Shown here piece by piece: positions 7,423 through 15,648 of a DNA stretch of 64,000 bases (position 1 is the stretch's first letter; every line of letters begins with the position of its first letter). The DNA is taken from the NCBI GenBank assembly GCA_965217095.1, contig OZ244235.1, positions 1,488,001 through 1,552,000 of the forward strand, given 5' to 3'. The DNA comes from CAYNZV01 sp965217095 (lineage in GTDB: Bacteria; Latescibacterota; UBA2968; UBA8231). The notes beneath the pieces were generated by a model. That model was not told the DNA's origin, made no database searches, and was given only the letters and a program-made list of their open reading frames with translations. Made by a program: the position numbers and the translations under genes.

Positions 7423-8994
7423 TCAGTGCAACCACGCGCTGACGGCCTCGACGATCTGGCTGAACCTGCGGTCGCATTCCCCCCCCTTTGCCGCATCGCC
7501 TTCCCGCTCACGGTGCAGCGGCAACACCCTGTCCCAATACTCCTCTTCCACCTGGTGTTGACAATCCTCGGATACTAATGCCACCTGCAAAGCGCGAATC
7601 TCGCTGAAGTTTATGTTCGGTGTTCCGACGCCGTTGATCACGGTCGCGATCTGTCGCAAACCGGGCTCAGTTTTGAAATAGAACCAAACGTAGAAGGGAT
7701 TGACGCCCTCCAGCCGAACGATGTCGACGAAACATCCGACGTTGGCTCGGGAGGCATCGCAGTAGACTGCCATGCGATTGCGCCCTAGGGTACCGACGCC
7801 GGATCTCGGAAGTAGCAGATCCCGTTTCCTGACTCGACTTCGCGGCGGATCGAATTCCGAATCCGCCCGGACACGGAGTGGATCGCTCAGGGATACGCCA
7901 GTTTCGGTTACGTTGCCCTGATAGATCACCGGCACGCCACCGTCGTGGTGGCCGGGTTTTCGTCCGGTCACGATCGGACCGTAGGTCAAATGAGTTATGA
8001 AGTCCCCCAGGGGTACAACTGGAACCCCGCTACCATGCCGGTGTCGCCTCTTTTCGCGCCAGTATGCGGCGTCCCAGCGATCGCAAGCCAGTTCGCTCTC
8101 CGCTGCCAGGTTCGCATTCGAAATTCGCGCGACCGACCCTCCGCTGGCATGGAGCCGCACCGCCCGACGTGCCGCATCCAGGTACTGGTCCAGCGACTCG
8201 AAGCCCATGGCATCGAAGAGCAGCGGCGAGAGAGAATCTCGATCTGAATCAGTCTTGCGCAGAAACAAGATCCCGGTCTTGGCGTTGAGACCCGGTTTCC
8301 GAAAAACCTCTTCCGGCAGTTCAATGACGGCACGTACCTGCGCTTGGGTCGTCACCCATGCCCGTGCTGGTTGCAGGCGCTGATTGGTGAAGAATCCCTG
8401 GGGCAGAATCAGGGAGATGAGACCGCCGGGTTTTGCGAGGTCGAGTGCCCGTTCCAGAAACAGTAGCTCCGACGGCATCTTCTCGGGTTTCCCGCCAACA
8501 AGCTTCTGCAACGGGGATGCGCGCGTCATGTCACCGGGGTTGACGGATCTGTCGTGGTCACCTGGGGACAACGCGCCCAGGCGGCCGAAGGGTGGATTAC
8601 CTATTACGACATCAAAGGAACCTCTCCAGGGGGTCTCCCCTTCATAGTGTAACCCGTCGCCATGGTGAATCTGCGTACCGGCAGAGGACAAGAGGTGATC
8701 GGTCCCCAACTCCACAGTGAGGGCACCATCGAGCTCGACCCCATGCAAATCGATCGGTTCGATGGTTCGCGGACGGATTACCGCCCGCAGGAAGGCGCCT
8801 TCACCTGCGGCTGGATCGACCACCCGAATCCCGCGTTCGAAGCGGGCGTATTCTCGCACCGACTCCCACATGAAATCCGCAATCCTCGCTGGCGTAAAAT
8901 ATTGCGCCAACGCCGCTTCGTTCGATCTCGAAATGTCCCCTGCAATTCGCACTATTGGCTCTCTATTCGGACCTGTTTTATCGGTAAGCTCCAC
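7423..8994 (-). CDS. N6-adenine DNA methyltransferase with C-terminal target-recognition domain
   Basis: A 523-residue class I SAM-dependent DNA methyltransferase. Motif I is DPAAGEGAF (about residues 60-68) and the catalytic motif IV is NPPF (133-136), marking N6-adenine methylation. The C-terminal third (about 330-520) looks like a HsdS-type target-recognition domain, with paired segments GDFITHLTYGPIVTG and the later GVGTPNINFSEIRALQVAL. Modification and specificity functions are therefore in one chain. No restriction subunit, helicase or HsdR lies nearby, so it is an orphan methylase or a remnant of a type I/IIG system. The start codon is GTG and has only a weak ribosome site. Confidence 0.87.
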   Translation of the reverse strand: MELTDKTGPNREPIVRIAGDISRSNEAALAQYFTPARIADFMWESVREYARFERGIRVVDPAAGEGAFLRAVIRPRTIEPIDLHGVELDGALTVELGTDHLLSSAGTQIHHGDGLHYEGETPWRGSFDVVIGNPPFGRLGALSPGDHDRSVNPGDMTRASPLQKLVGGKPEKMPSELLFLERALDLAKPGGLISLILPQGFFTNQRLQPARAWVTTQAQVRAVIELPEEVFRKPGLNAKTGILFLRKTDSDRDSLSPLLFDAMGFESLDQYLDAARRAVRLHASGGSVARISNANLAAESELACDRWDAAYWREKRRHRHGSGVPVVPLGDFITHLTYGPIVTGRKPGHHDGGVPVIYQGNVTETGVSLSDPLRVRADSEFDPPRSRVRKRDLLLPRSGVGTLGRNRMAVYCDASRANVGCFVDIVRLEGVNPFYVWFYFKTEPGLRQIATVINGVGTPNINFSEIRALQVALVSEDCQHQVEEEYWDRVLPLHREREGDAAKGGECDRRFSQIVEAVSAWLH

Positions 8995-9118
8995 CTGGAT
9001 GGCGCGAGTAAGAGAGGCACGGAAGTGGCATGAATGCTGCTTAAACCCAAATGGCGCATGCAGCCGAGCTCGTTTTTGGTCGCTTCTCTCATAACTCTCA
9101 AACGCGGAGATTCATAAG

Positions 9119-9526
9119 ATGTCCGAACTCAAAATGCCGACCATCAATCAGGTGGCGGTTAGTGGCCGCCTCGTTCAAGACCCCGAGTTTCGTATCACTG
9201 AACATGGGTCAGCGCGCCTGAGCGCCCGGCTGGCCTGCAACAGATCGTACCGCGACCGCGCGGGCCAGTGGCAGGAGGAGGCCTCTTTCTTCAATATCGT
9301 CGTTTGGCAAAAACTGGCCGAGTATTATGCCGATCGATTGAAGAAAGGAAGTCCGATATTAGTCGTCGGCCGGCTCCGCAGCCACAGCTGGAAGGATGAC
9401 GACGACACTCCGCATTCGATTGTGGAGATTCAGGTTCGCAGTCTCCAACTCTTGGAAAAGAGCCAGAATACCGTCGATCCCGAAGAGCCCTCGGAGACCG
9501 AGATGGAACTCGAACTGGCAAACTGA
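9119..9526 (+). CDS. ssb: Single-stranded DNA-binding protein
   Basis: An OB-fold protein of 135 residues. It protects single-stranded DNA and recruits replication and repair factors. The N-terminal motif INQVAVSGRLVQDPEFR and the core SFFNIVVWQKLAEYYADRLKKG are typical. The C-terminal tail is acidic (EPSETEMELELAN) but lacks the usual DDDIPF-like tip used to bind partner proteins, so this may be a second SSB. GGAG lies nine bases before the ATG. It is divergent from the methyltransferase gene and followed by a stable hairpin. Confidence 0.92.
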   Translation: MSELKMPTINQVAVSGRLVQDPEFRITEHGSARLSARLACNRSYRDRAGQWQEEASFFNIVVWQKLAEYYADRLKKGSPILVVGRLRSHSWKDDDDTPHSIVEIQVRSLQLLEKSQNTVDPEEPSETEMELELAN

Positions 9527-9532
9527 CCATGG

Positions 9533-9563
9533 TTCGGAGGGCTGTCCAAGGCAGCTCTCCGAA
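9533..9563 (+). other. Stable hairpin after ssb
   Basis: TTCGGAG-G-GCTG and CAGC-T-CTCCGAA form an 11-bp stem with one mismatch around a 7-base loop, 7 bases after the ssb stop. There is no T run after it, so it is not a textbook intrinsic terminator; a 3'-end stabiliser or Rho-dependent end is possible. Confidence 0.5.
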
Positions 9564-9652
9564 CACAGACCACGCCCCGAACGCCAATTGACGGAGTTCG
9601 GGTCAATCGCTATTTTGGCTGACACACAATCGAGATAGCGTACGAGGAACGG

Positions 9653-9880
9653 ATGGCGTGGGCAAAAAGCCGGTTTTTCCTTGAGAAAGTCCAACTTTTC
9701 AGCATCATTCTGTACCTGGTCTGCCTGGGTGGATACACCATTACGGCGGTGGGCGAATTCTATGACAGCATTCGCGCCGATATATTCGGTTTCACCTTCT
9801 TCTCCTTGTTCATTGCTTCCACGATTCTGCTAAGTCTCGAGAATGATGGATCTTCGGAAGAAAACCAGGAGGCTGATTAG
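9653..9880 (+). CDS. Small two-helix membrane protein, unknown function
   Basis: I do not recognise this 75-residue protein. It has a short basic N terminus, a hydrophobic segment at about residues 13-33 (LFSIILYLVCLGGYTITAV), a polar connector, a second at about 44-61 (IFGFTFFSLFIASTILLSL) and an acidic tail. GAGGAAC precedes the ATG at a suitable distance. Its stop codon shares its last base with the first base of the tRNA-Ala gene, so the tRNA would be cut out of the same transcript if the promoter lies upstream. Confidence 0.6.
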   Translation: MAWAKSRFFLEKVQLFSIILYLVCLGGYTITAVGEFYDSIRADIFGFTFFSLFIASTILLSLENDGSSEENQEAD

Positions 9881-9955
9881 GGGCAGTAGCTCAGCTGGGA
9901 GAGCGCGGGCTTTGCAAGCCTGAGGTCGGCGGTTCGAACCCGCTCTGCTCCACCA
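9880..9955 (+). tRNA. tRNA-Ala (anticodon UGC)
   Basis: A complete 76-base cloverleaf. The acceptor stem GGGGCAG pairs with CTGCTCC (one G-U), the D arm is GCTC/GAGC, the anticodon loop is TTTGCAA, and the T arm is GGCGG-TTCGAAC-CCGCT. The CCA end is encoded. The anticodon TGC reads alanine GCN codons. It is followed 8 bases later by a strong terminator. Confidence 0.97.
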
Positions 9956-9963
9956 TCCAGTCT

Positions 9964-10006
9964 AACCTCCAGATCTCGATTCCGCCACCGATCTGGAGGT
10001 TTTTTT
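9964..10006 (+). terminator. Intrinsic terminator after tRNA-Ala
   Basis: A perfect 12-bp stem (AACCTCCAGATC at 9964-9975 and its complement at 9990-10001) with a 14-base loop runs into a T tract ending at 10006. It ends the transcript that carries the small membrane protein and the tRNA. Confidence 0.93.
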
Positions 10007-10234
10007 CTGCCTGCTGTCGAGGTTACTATCAACCACCGCCAATCTCCATCGCGACTTGCTCCTCCCAATCTGGTGTTTACGTTAACCTTGGTTCAATCGC
10101 CGATGTTTCAGAACGAGTGCGTGCGCGCGTGGGCAACTTAGCCATACGCCTCGATCGCTTATCTCGCTGATAGACGACTCGGCGCCGTCACCTATATATC
10201 CGACGTTCTGCACTTATTCCTGGGATCGACCGAA

Positions 10235-11134
10235 ATGTGTGGCATAGCGGGCATCTTTTATAAACAAGACAGATCTCGGGACGTTGGCGGGGCTTTGATC
10301 CAGATGCTCTACGGATGCCAGCACCGAGGACGAGATTCCACCGGGTTCGCGCTTTATGGCGAGCCGAGTCCCGACGTGCTGGTGCTCCGTTTCTTGGTGG
10401 AGAAGGCGGAAGCGACCGGCGCGATCGATCGCATTCACCAGGTCCTCGAGGAATATGGCGCCACCTTGGTAGAAGCAGATCGCATTGGAAGCAATTACCG
10501 AGCTCGGGTGATTTTTACCGGTGACATCCGGGGGTTGGCCTACGCGTTGGAAGGAGCCGCCAAAGTAATTTCCGTCGGAACATGCCTCGACATCGTCAAG
10601 GACGTGGGCGATGCCCACGAGGTGGATCGGCAGTACCGAGTAAGAGAGTCATACGGCTCCCATGGGATCGGCCACGTTCGTCTCGCGACTGAGTCGGACG
10701 TCAAACCTGAAGCGGCCCACCCGTTCTGGGCAACCGGCTTCGCCGATATCGCAATCGTGCACAACGGCCAGATAACAAACTACTGGAAGATGCGCCGTGC
10801 ACTGGAAAGCAAGGGGTACGAATTCCGCACCGAGAACGACAGCGAACTGATTGCCGTTTTCCTAGCGGAGCGATTAAATCGAGGTGTAGACCTCCACCAA
10901 GTCCTGGCGCAGAGCATTGAGGAACTCGATGGCACCTTTTCGTTTCTGGTGTCGACCGACAAAGAGCTTGGCTACGCGAAGGACAACCTGGCGGCAAAAC
11001 CGATGGTCATGTTGGAGACGGACAGTCTCGTTGCCATAGCTTCCGAAGAGGTCTCGCTGAACCGGCTCTTCCCGGGTGAAACCATAGATACCACCGAACC
11101 TCTACCGGGCACCTACTTCACATGGTCCAAATAG
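10235..11134 (+). CDS. Class II glutamine amidotransferase subunit of a split glutamate synthase
   Basis: An Ntn-type glutaminase of 299 residues that releases ammonia from glutamine. The nucleophile is Cys2 (MCGIAGIF) after removal of the start methionine, and family motifs QHRGRDSTGFALYG, GIGHVRLAT, HNGQITNYW and ENDSELIAVFL are present. The size and motifs match the separate amidotransferase subunits GlxB/MgsA and archaeal-type glutamate synthases rather than a full GltB. The next gene starts 13 bases before this one stops, so the subunits are translationally coupled. It may serve glutamate or N-methylglutamate synthesis; the linked GltD favours glutamate. Confidence 0.88.
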   Translation: MCGIAGIFYKQDRSRDVGGALIQMLYGCQHRGRDSTGFALYGEPSPDVLVLRFLVEKAEATGAIDRIHQVLEEYGATLVEADRIGSNYRARVIFTGDIRGLAYALEGAAKVISVGTCLDIVKDVGDAHEVDRQYRVRESYGSHGIGHVRLATESDVKPEAAHPFWATGFADIAIVHNGQITNYWKMRRALESKGYEFRTENDSELIAVFLAERLNRGVDLHQVLAQSIEELDGTFSFLVSTDKELGYAKDNLAAKPMVMLETDSLVAIASEEVSLNRLFPGETIDTTEPLPGTYFTWSK

Positions 11135-13098
11135 ATCTTGCTCGACTTTCCATAACCGAGGCCAACCGCCAGATGAAAAGGATGGCCGCGGAGGAACAGG
11201 AAATCGAGGTGCTGAATCCAGATGCTCGCCATCATATCGGGGTGGGGTTGGTCGCACCTGTGACCGTACGCGTGCGCGGGTCTGCTGGCTATTTCTGTGC
11301 CGGGTTGGCCGATGGGGCCCGCTTCGAAGTGGAAGGCAACGCGGGATGGGGCCTGGCAGACAACATGTACAACGGCACCGTGTCGGTAGACGGCAACGCC
11401 AGCACCATAGCCGGAGTGGCGATTCGCGGCGCCGAGGTGGTCGTGAAAGGAAACTTGGGATCTCGAGCCGGCCAGGTAATGAAAGCAGGCACCCTCTGTT
11501 GCGCCGGCAACGCCAGCTTCATGGCAGGGCATATGATGTACGGCGGGCGTATCATTCTCCTGGGTGACTCCGGTGAAAAGGTGGGGGAGGATATGATCGG
11601 AGGGGAGATTTTCGTTGGCGGCAAGCTGCAATCGTTGGGATCGGATGCCTGCGAGTTCGATGTTTCAACCGTCGAGTCCTCCGCGGTTGCCGAATTCCTG
11701 GACAAACATCACATCTCCCATTCCGGCCACTTCAGGAAGGTGGGCAACGCCGGCACGAAACTGCGCTACAAAGGCGAAGAAGAGAGAATTCGACCGATAC
11801 CTTTTTTCAATTTTTCGGGTGATGCGCCGTATTGGAATCGCAAGGTTCAGGAAGACATCTTCGTCAAATCCAAGATTGGCCGCTACCGAATTCGCGGGTA
11901 CGGGGCGGCCCGGCGACTACCGCATTTTTCGGACATCGGCTTCAAGGCAGATCTCTCCACACCTGTCGACGATGAGAATCTGCTGGAGAAGGTGAAGCTC
12001 GACCTGCAGATCGGCGACAAGAGCGGTGCTCATCCGTTGGAGCTCAGCATGCCGGTCACGGTCGCAGCCATGAGCTACGGAGCCCTCAGCAAGTCGACCA
12101 AGATTGCCTTGTCGATCGCTTCTCGCCTTTCCGGGATATCCGAAAACACCGGTGAAGGCGGATTGACGGACGAGCAGCGAAAAGAGGCCGACCAGGTAAT
12201 CATGCAATGCCTCGGCGGACGACTGGGGTGGAACATTCACGACATGCTTCGCGCCGACGCGCTGGAAATATACATCTCTCAAGGAGCAAAACCGGGCTTC
12301 GGCGGCCAGCTGCTAGCAAAGAAGGTCACTCGCGAGCTTGCCGAGATCCGCGGCATTCCAGAAGGGATCGATTTGAAATCTCCTTCCCGCCACCCAGACA
12401 TCCTTGGCGCCGACGATCTGGTTATCAAGATACAGGAGTTGAGAGAGGCAACCGACTATCGCCTTCCGGTCAGCCTGAAGCTCGGCGCTGGTCGCGTTCG
12501 GGACGATATCAAGATCGCTCTCAAGTCGACGGCGGATTTCGTCGAGCTGGACGGGTCCCAAGGTTCGACGGGAGCTTCCAGCTCCGAGGTGCTGGAGTAC
12601 GTGGGCATACCCACCCTGGCCGCTATTCAGGAAGCGATGGATGCGCTGGAGGAGATCGGGCGGGCGGGCGAGCTGCCCGTCGTCTTGATGGGTGGTATAA
12701 AGGATGGCGTCGACGTCGCCAAAGCCCTGGCGCTGGGTGCCTCCGCCACAGCCATGGGGACGGCGCTGATTATCGCCGGCGGATGTATATCCTGCATGCA
12801 GTGTCATGCGGGCACCTGTGTCGTGGGCATCGCCACACAGGACTCGATTCACGAGAACAGGTACGACGTTCCGGCGGAAGCCAGAAATATCCACCACTTT
12901 CTCGAACATGTGCGTTGGCAGCTGGCATCCATCGTGCACCGGCTCGGGTACGATGACTTTCGACAGCTGTCCCGGAGCGATCTCGTTGCCCTGACACCGG
13001 AAGCCGCGGCGATTACGCGTTTGCCCTACGCACCGGAATATCGGCGTCAGCCCACCCCCTTCTCCCAAGTCAAGCCGCTGCTCGCCGAAAGGTACTGA
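11122..13098 (+). CDS. Glutamate synthase: GXGXG domain fused to FMN-binding synthase domain
   Basis: A 658-residue protein that combines two parts often encoded separately in archaeal-type or MgsB/MgsC systems. Residues about 40-190 are the right-handed beta-helix GXGXG domain (repeated G-rich strands such as GNASTIAGVAIRGAEVVVKG). Residues about 290-640 are the FMN barrel that makes glutamate from 2-oxoglutarate and ammonia (AAMSYGALSKSTK, NTGEGG, KPGFGGQL, VELDGSQGSTGAS). The 3Fe-4S cluster motif has Cys555, Cys558, Cys561 and Cys566 (CISCMQCHAGTC). It overlaps the amidotransferase gene and shares one base with the next gene (TGATG). Confidence 0.92.
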   Translation: MVQIDLARLSITEANRQMKRMAAEEQEIEVLNPDARHHIGVGLVAPVTVRVRGSAGYFCAGLADGARFEVEGNAGWGLADNMYNGTVSVDGNASTIAGVAIRGAEVVVKGNLGSRAGQVMKAGTLCCAGNASFMAGHMMYGGRIILLGDSGEKVGEDMIGGEIFVGGKLQSLGSDACEFDVSTVESSAVAEFLDKHHISHSGHFRKVGNAGTKLRYKGEEERIRPIPFFNFSGDAPYWNRKVQEDIFVKSKIGRYRIRGYGAARRLPHFSDIGFKADLSTPVDDENLLEKVKLDLQIGDKSGAHPLELSMPVTVAAMSYGALSKSTKIALSIASRLSGISENTGEGGLTDEQRKEADQVIMQCLGGRLGWNIHDMLRADALEIYISQGAKPGFGGQLLAKKVTRELAEIRGIPEGIDLKSPSRHPDILGADDLVIKIQELREATDYRLPVSLKLGAGRVRDDIKIALKSTADFVELDGSQGSTGASSSEVLEYVGIPTLAAIQEAMDALEEIGRAGELPVVLMGGIKDGVDVAKALALGASATAMGTALIIAGGCISCMQCHAGTCVVGIATQDSIHENRYDVPAEARNIHHFLEHVRWQLASIVHRLGYDDFRQLSRSDLVALTPEAAAITRLPYAPEYRRQPTPFSQVKPLLAERY

Positions 13099-15608
13099 TG
13101 ACCAGCGGCCGCTCGTTCGACGAGATCGTTCCATTGGAGCTCGTCGATGATACCAACGATACCCACTTCGTGCCTGCCCCCTGCCAGGTTGCGTGCCCCA
13201 TCGGCACTGACGCCCCGTCCTACATCGGTTACATCTGGGAAGGAAATCTGGAAGGCGCATTGGAAGCAATCAGTGCGACCAATCCGTTCAGCTCGATCTG
13301 CGGACGCGTGTGCGACGCCCCCTGCGAGCCCGCCTGCCGGCGTGCCGACAGCGACGGTCCGATCGCCATCCGCAACCTGAAGCGATATGTAATGGATCGC
13401 TTGGGACCATCCTTCTCCCTGCCGCCTGTCGCGGCTTCCAGAAAACAGTCCGTCGCCATCGTCGGCGGCGGCCCATCCGGACTGACCGCCGCCCAGGATT
13501 TGGCCGAAGCCGGCTATTCGGTCGACCTCTACGAGATGTCAGACCGCCTCGGGGGCATGATGGTTTGGGGCATACCAGCTTTCCGGCTGCCCCCGGCCGT
13601 CATTCAAGAGGATATCAACCGCATCCTGAACCATTGCCCGGGCATTGAAGTTCACCTTGAGCACCGCCTGGGCCACGAGGTCACGCTGGACGCGTTGAAA
13701 GCAGAACATGACGCGGTGATTGTTGCAATCGGCGCCTGGTGGGGCAAGAAGATGGGACTGCCGGGAGAAGACAGCGACCTAGTGGTGGACGGAGTGAGTT
13801 TTCTCCGCCGCGTCAACGGGGGCGAACGGCCCGAGATGCCACCAAGTGTGCTCGTGATCGGCGGCGGCGATGTGGCCATGGATGCCTGCCGTGTGGTCAA
13901 ACGGCTTCCCGGATGCCGGGACGTAACGGTCGTTTACCGACGCGGACCGGACGAGATTCCCGCACGAAGGGATGAGCTTGAAGGGGCGATCAAAGAATCG
14001 GTGGCGTTCGTCTACAATACCCAACCGGTGGCATTCGCCGCCTCCCGGGGGGGAGTAAAGGTGCGATGCCTGCGGACAGAACTCGGTGAACCGGACCCAG
14101 ATGGACGGAGGCGACCGCTACCGATTCCAGGCTCCGATCACGAAATCGAATGCGGTCTGGTGATCGCGGCCGTCGGCCAGCGTACGGAGTGTTACGAATT
14201 GGACCGCACCGGGTTGATGGCGGGCGACCAGATCGTGGCAGACGCGGTTACGACCTCCACCTCGAGTGCCAAGGTTTTTGCTACCGGCGACGGGGCATTT
14301 GGTCCATCCACGCTGGTAAACGCGATGTACCTGGGTCACCGAACTGCCTATTACGTCAAGTCCTTCTTGGAGGGCCACCTGGATCCCCTTCCATATGCGA
14401 CCCCGTACCGCACGCGACGAGTCCCCGTTTCCCAGGATCCGCGCTGGGAGATCATCAACCGGATCGACCAACCGTTTCACGGGACTGGAGAATCGCCGAT
14501 CGATTTTCCCGAAATCGAATCCACCTATACGCCGGAACAAGCAAAGGACGAAGCAGCTCGCTGTTACCGATGCGACGTGGAAAACGGCACCAGCGAGTAC
14601 TCCGTCGGGACACGTGAAGATATCTTCATCATGACCCGCACCGGCGAGGCACAATCTTCGATGCGGGAGTCGATGCTGCAGCGCCGTCTACTCAACGAAG
14701 AAAATCCTTTCCATCCGGAGCGACCTCCAACGCTGGATGACATCCATATTCTTCCCGCGAATCTCTCGCGTCTCGTTATTGATCCGTATCGTGAAGAATG
14801 CCGCATGCAGACAGCCATCGGCGCAGTAATGCAACTGGAGATCCCGTTTTTGGTAGGCGGATTCGACCATGCCCCCAAGCAGATCAAAAACGGACTTGGC
14901 CAGGCACTCGCAACGAACGGGTGCGCCTATCTGGGCGAGAGGCCGCTGCACCCAGGACTCCCGTGGATGCAACTGCTGGCACCTGGCGGCGATCCCTGTG
15001 ACGATGCGTCCGGTATCGTCGGCAACCCGGAACAGATCAGGGGGCGACGTGCGGAAGGACAGTTGCTGGGAATTCGGGTCCAGGTCGACAACGTGGCATC
15101 CGCCGTTAGCGCGGCGCTCGAAGAGAAGTGCGATTTCTTGCTGCTGGACGCAACTTCCGGCATCTCAAACCCTTGGGCGGAACTCGGCTCGCCTTCCGAC
15201 CTGAGGGTCTTACGCGATGCCATCACCCTCCTTCGCCAGGCGAAGAAAGAAGAGGAGATCGACGTCATCTATTTCGGTGGGATCCGTTCAGGAACCGACG
15301 CCGCGAAAGCAATCGCCTTGGGCAGCGAGGCGGTTGTACTGGGAATCGCGGTCGCTCTGGCGATGGGGGGAACGCTAACATCCGGTGGAGAATGTTTGTT
15401 TTCAACCGCGAATGCGGTAGACCAGCATGCCGAACACGCGTCGAACTTTCTTCAAGCGTGCGCCGGCGAAGCCTCAATGATGGCACGAAGTACTGGGAAG
15501 ACAAAGATTCACAGCCTCGAACCGGAAGACCTGAAAGCGATCACGATTGCCACTGCAACCGCGGCCGGCATTCCTCTCATCGGGACCCGGTTGACTCGGC
15601 ACGGCTAA
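13098..15608 (+). CDS. GltD-type NADPH oxidoreductase fused to a degenerate glutamate-synthase barrel
   Basis: An 836-residue fusion. Residues 1 to about 460 are a normal glutamate synthase small subunit: an N-terminal cysteine-rich 4Fe-4S domain (PCQVACPIGTDAP, CGRVCDAPCEPACRR), FAD motif VAIVGGGPSGLTAAQDL, NADPH motif VLVIGGGDVAMDAC and FAD closing motif FATGDGAFGPS. Residues about 540-836 resemble the second half of the FMN barrel of the preceding gene (IDVIYFGGIRSGTDAAKAIALG parallels its MGGIKDGVDVAKALALG), but the CxxCxxCxxxxC cluster is missing, so this part is probably not catalytic. The native GltD length is about 470. The start overlaps the previous stop by one base. Confidence 0.88.
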   Translation: MTSGRSFDEIVPLELVDDTNDTHFVPAPCQVACPIGTDAPSYIGYIWEGNLEGALEAISATNPFSSICGRVCDAPCEPACRRADSDGPIAIRNLKRYVMDRLGPSFSLPPVAASRKQSVAIVGGGPSGLTAAQDLAEAGYSVDLYEMSDRLGGMMVWGIPAFRLPPAVIQEDINRILNHCPGIEVHLEHRLGHEVTLDALKAEHDAVIVAIGAWWGKKMGLPGEDSDLVVDGVSFLRRVNGGERPEMPPSVLVIGGGDVAMDACRVVKRLPGCRDVTVVYRRGPDEIPARRDELEGAIKESVAFVYNTQPVAFAASRGGVKVRCLRTELGEPDPDGRRRPLPIPGSDHEIECGLVIAAVGQRTECYELDRTGLMAGDQIVADAVTTSTSSAKVFATGDGAFGPSTLVNAMYLGHRTAYYVKSFLEGHLDPLPYATPYRTRRVPVSQDPRWEIINRIDQPFHGTGESPIDFPEIESTYTPEQAKDEAARCYRCDVENGTSEYSVGTREDIFIMTRTGEAQSSMRESMLQRRLLNEENPFHPERPPTLDDIHILPANLSRLVIDPYREECRMQTAIGAVMQLEIPFLVGGFDHAPKQIKNGLGQALATNGCAYLGERPLHPGLPWMQLLAPGGDPCDDASGIVGNPEQIRGRRAEGQLLGIRVQVDNVASAVSAALEEKCDFLLLDATSGISNPWAELGSPSDLRVLRDAITLLRQAKKEEEIDVIYFGGIRSGTDAAKAIALGSEAVVLGIAVALAMGGTLTSGGECLFSTANAVDQHAEHASNFLQACAGEASMMARSTGKTKIHSLEPEDLKAITIATATAAGIPLIGTRLTRHG

Positions 15609-15648
15609 GGCAACGGCCAGAGCCTCCGACGACGATGTCCATCGCAGA

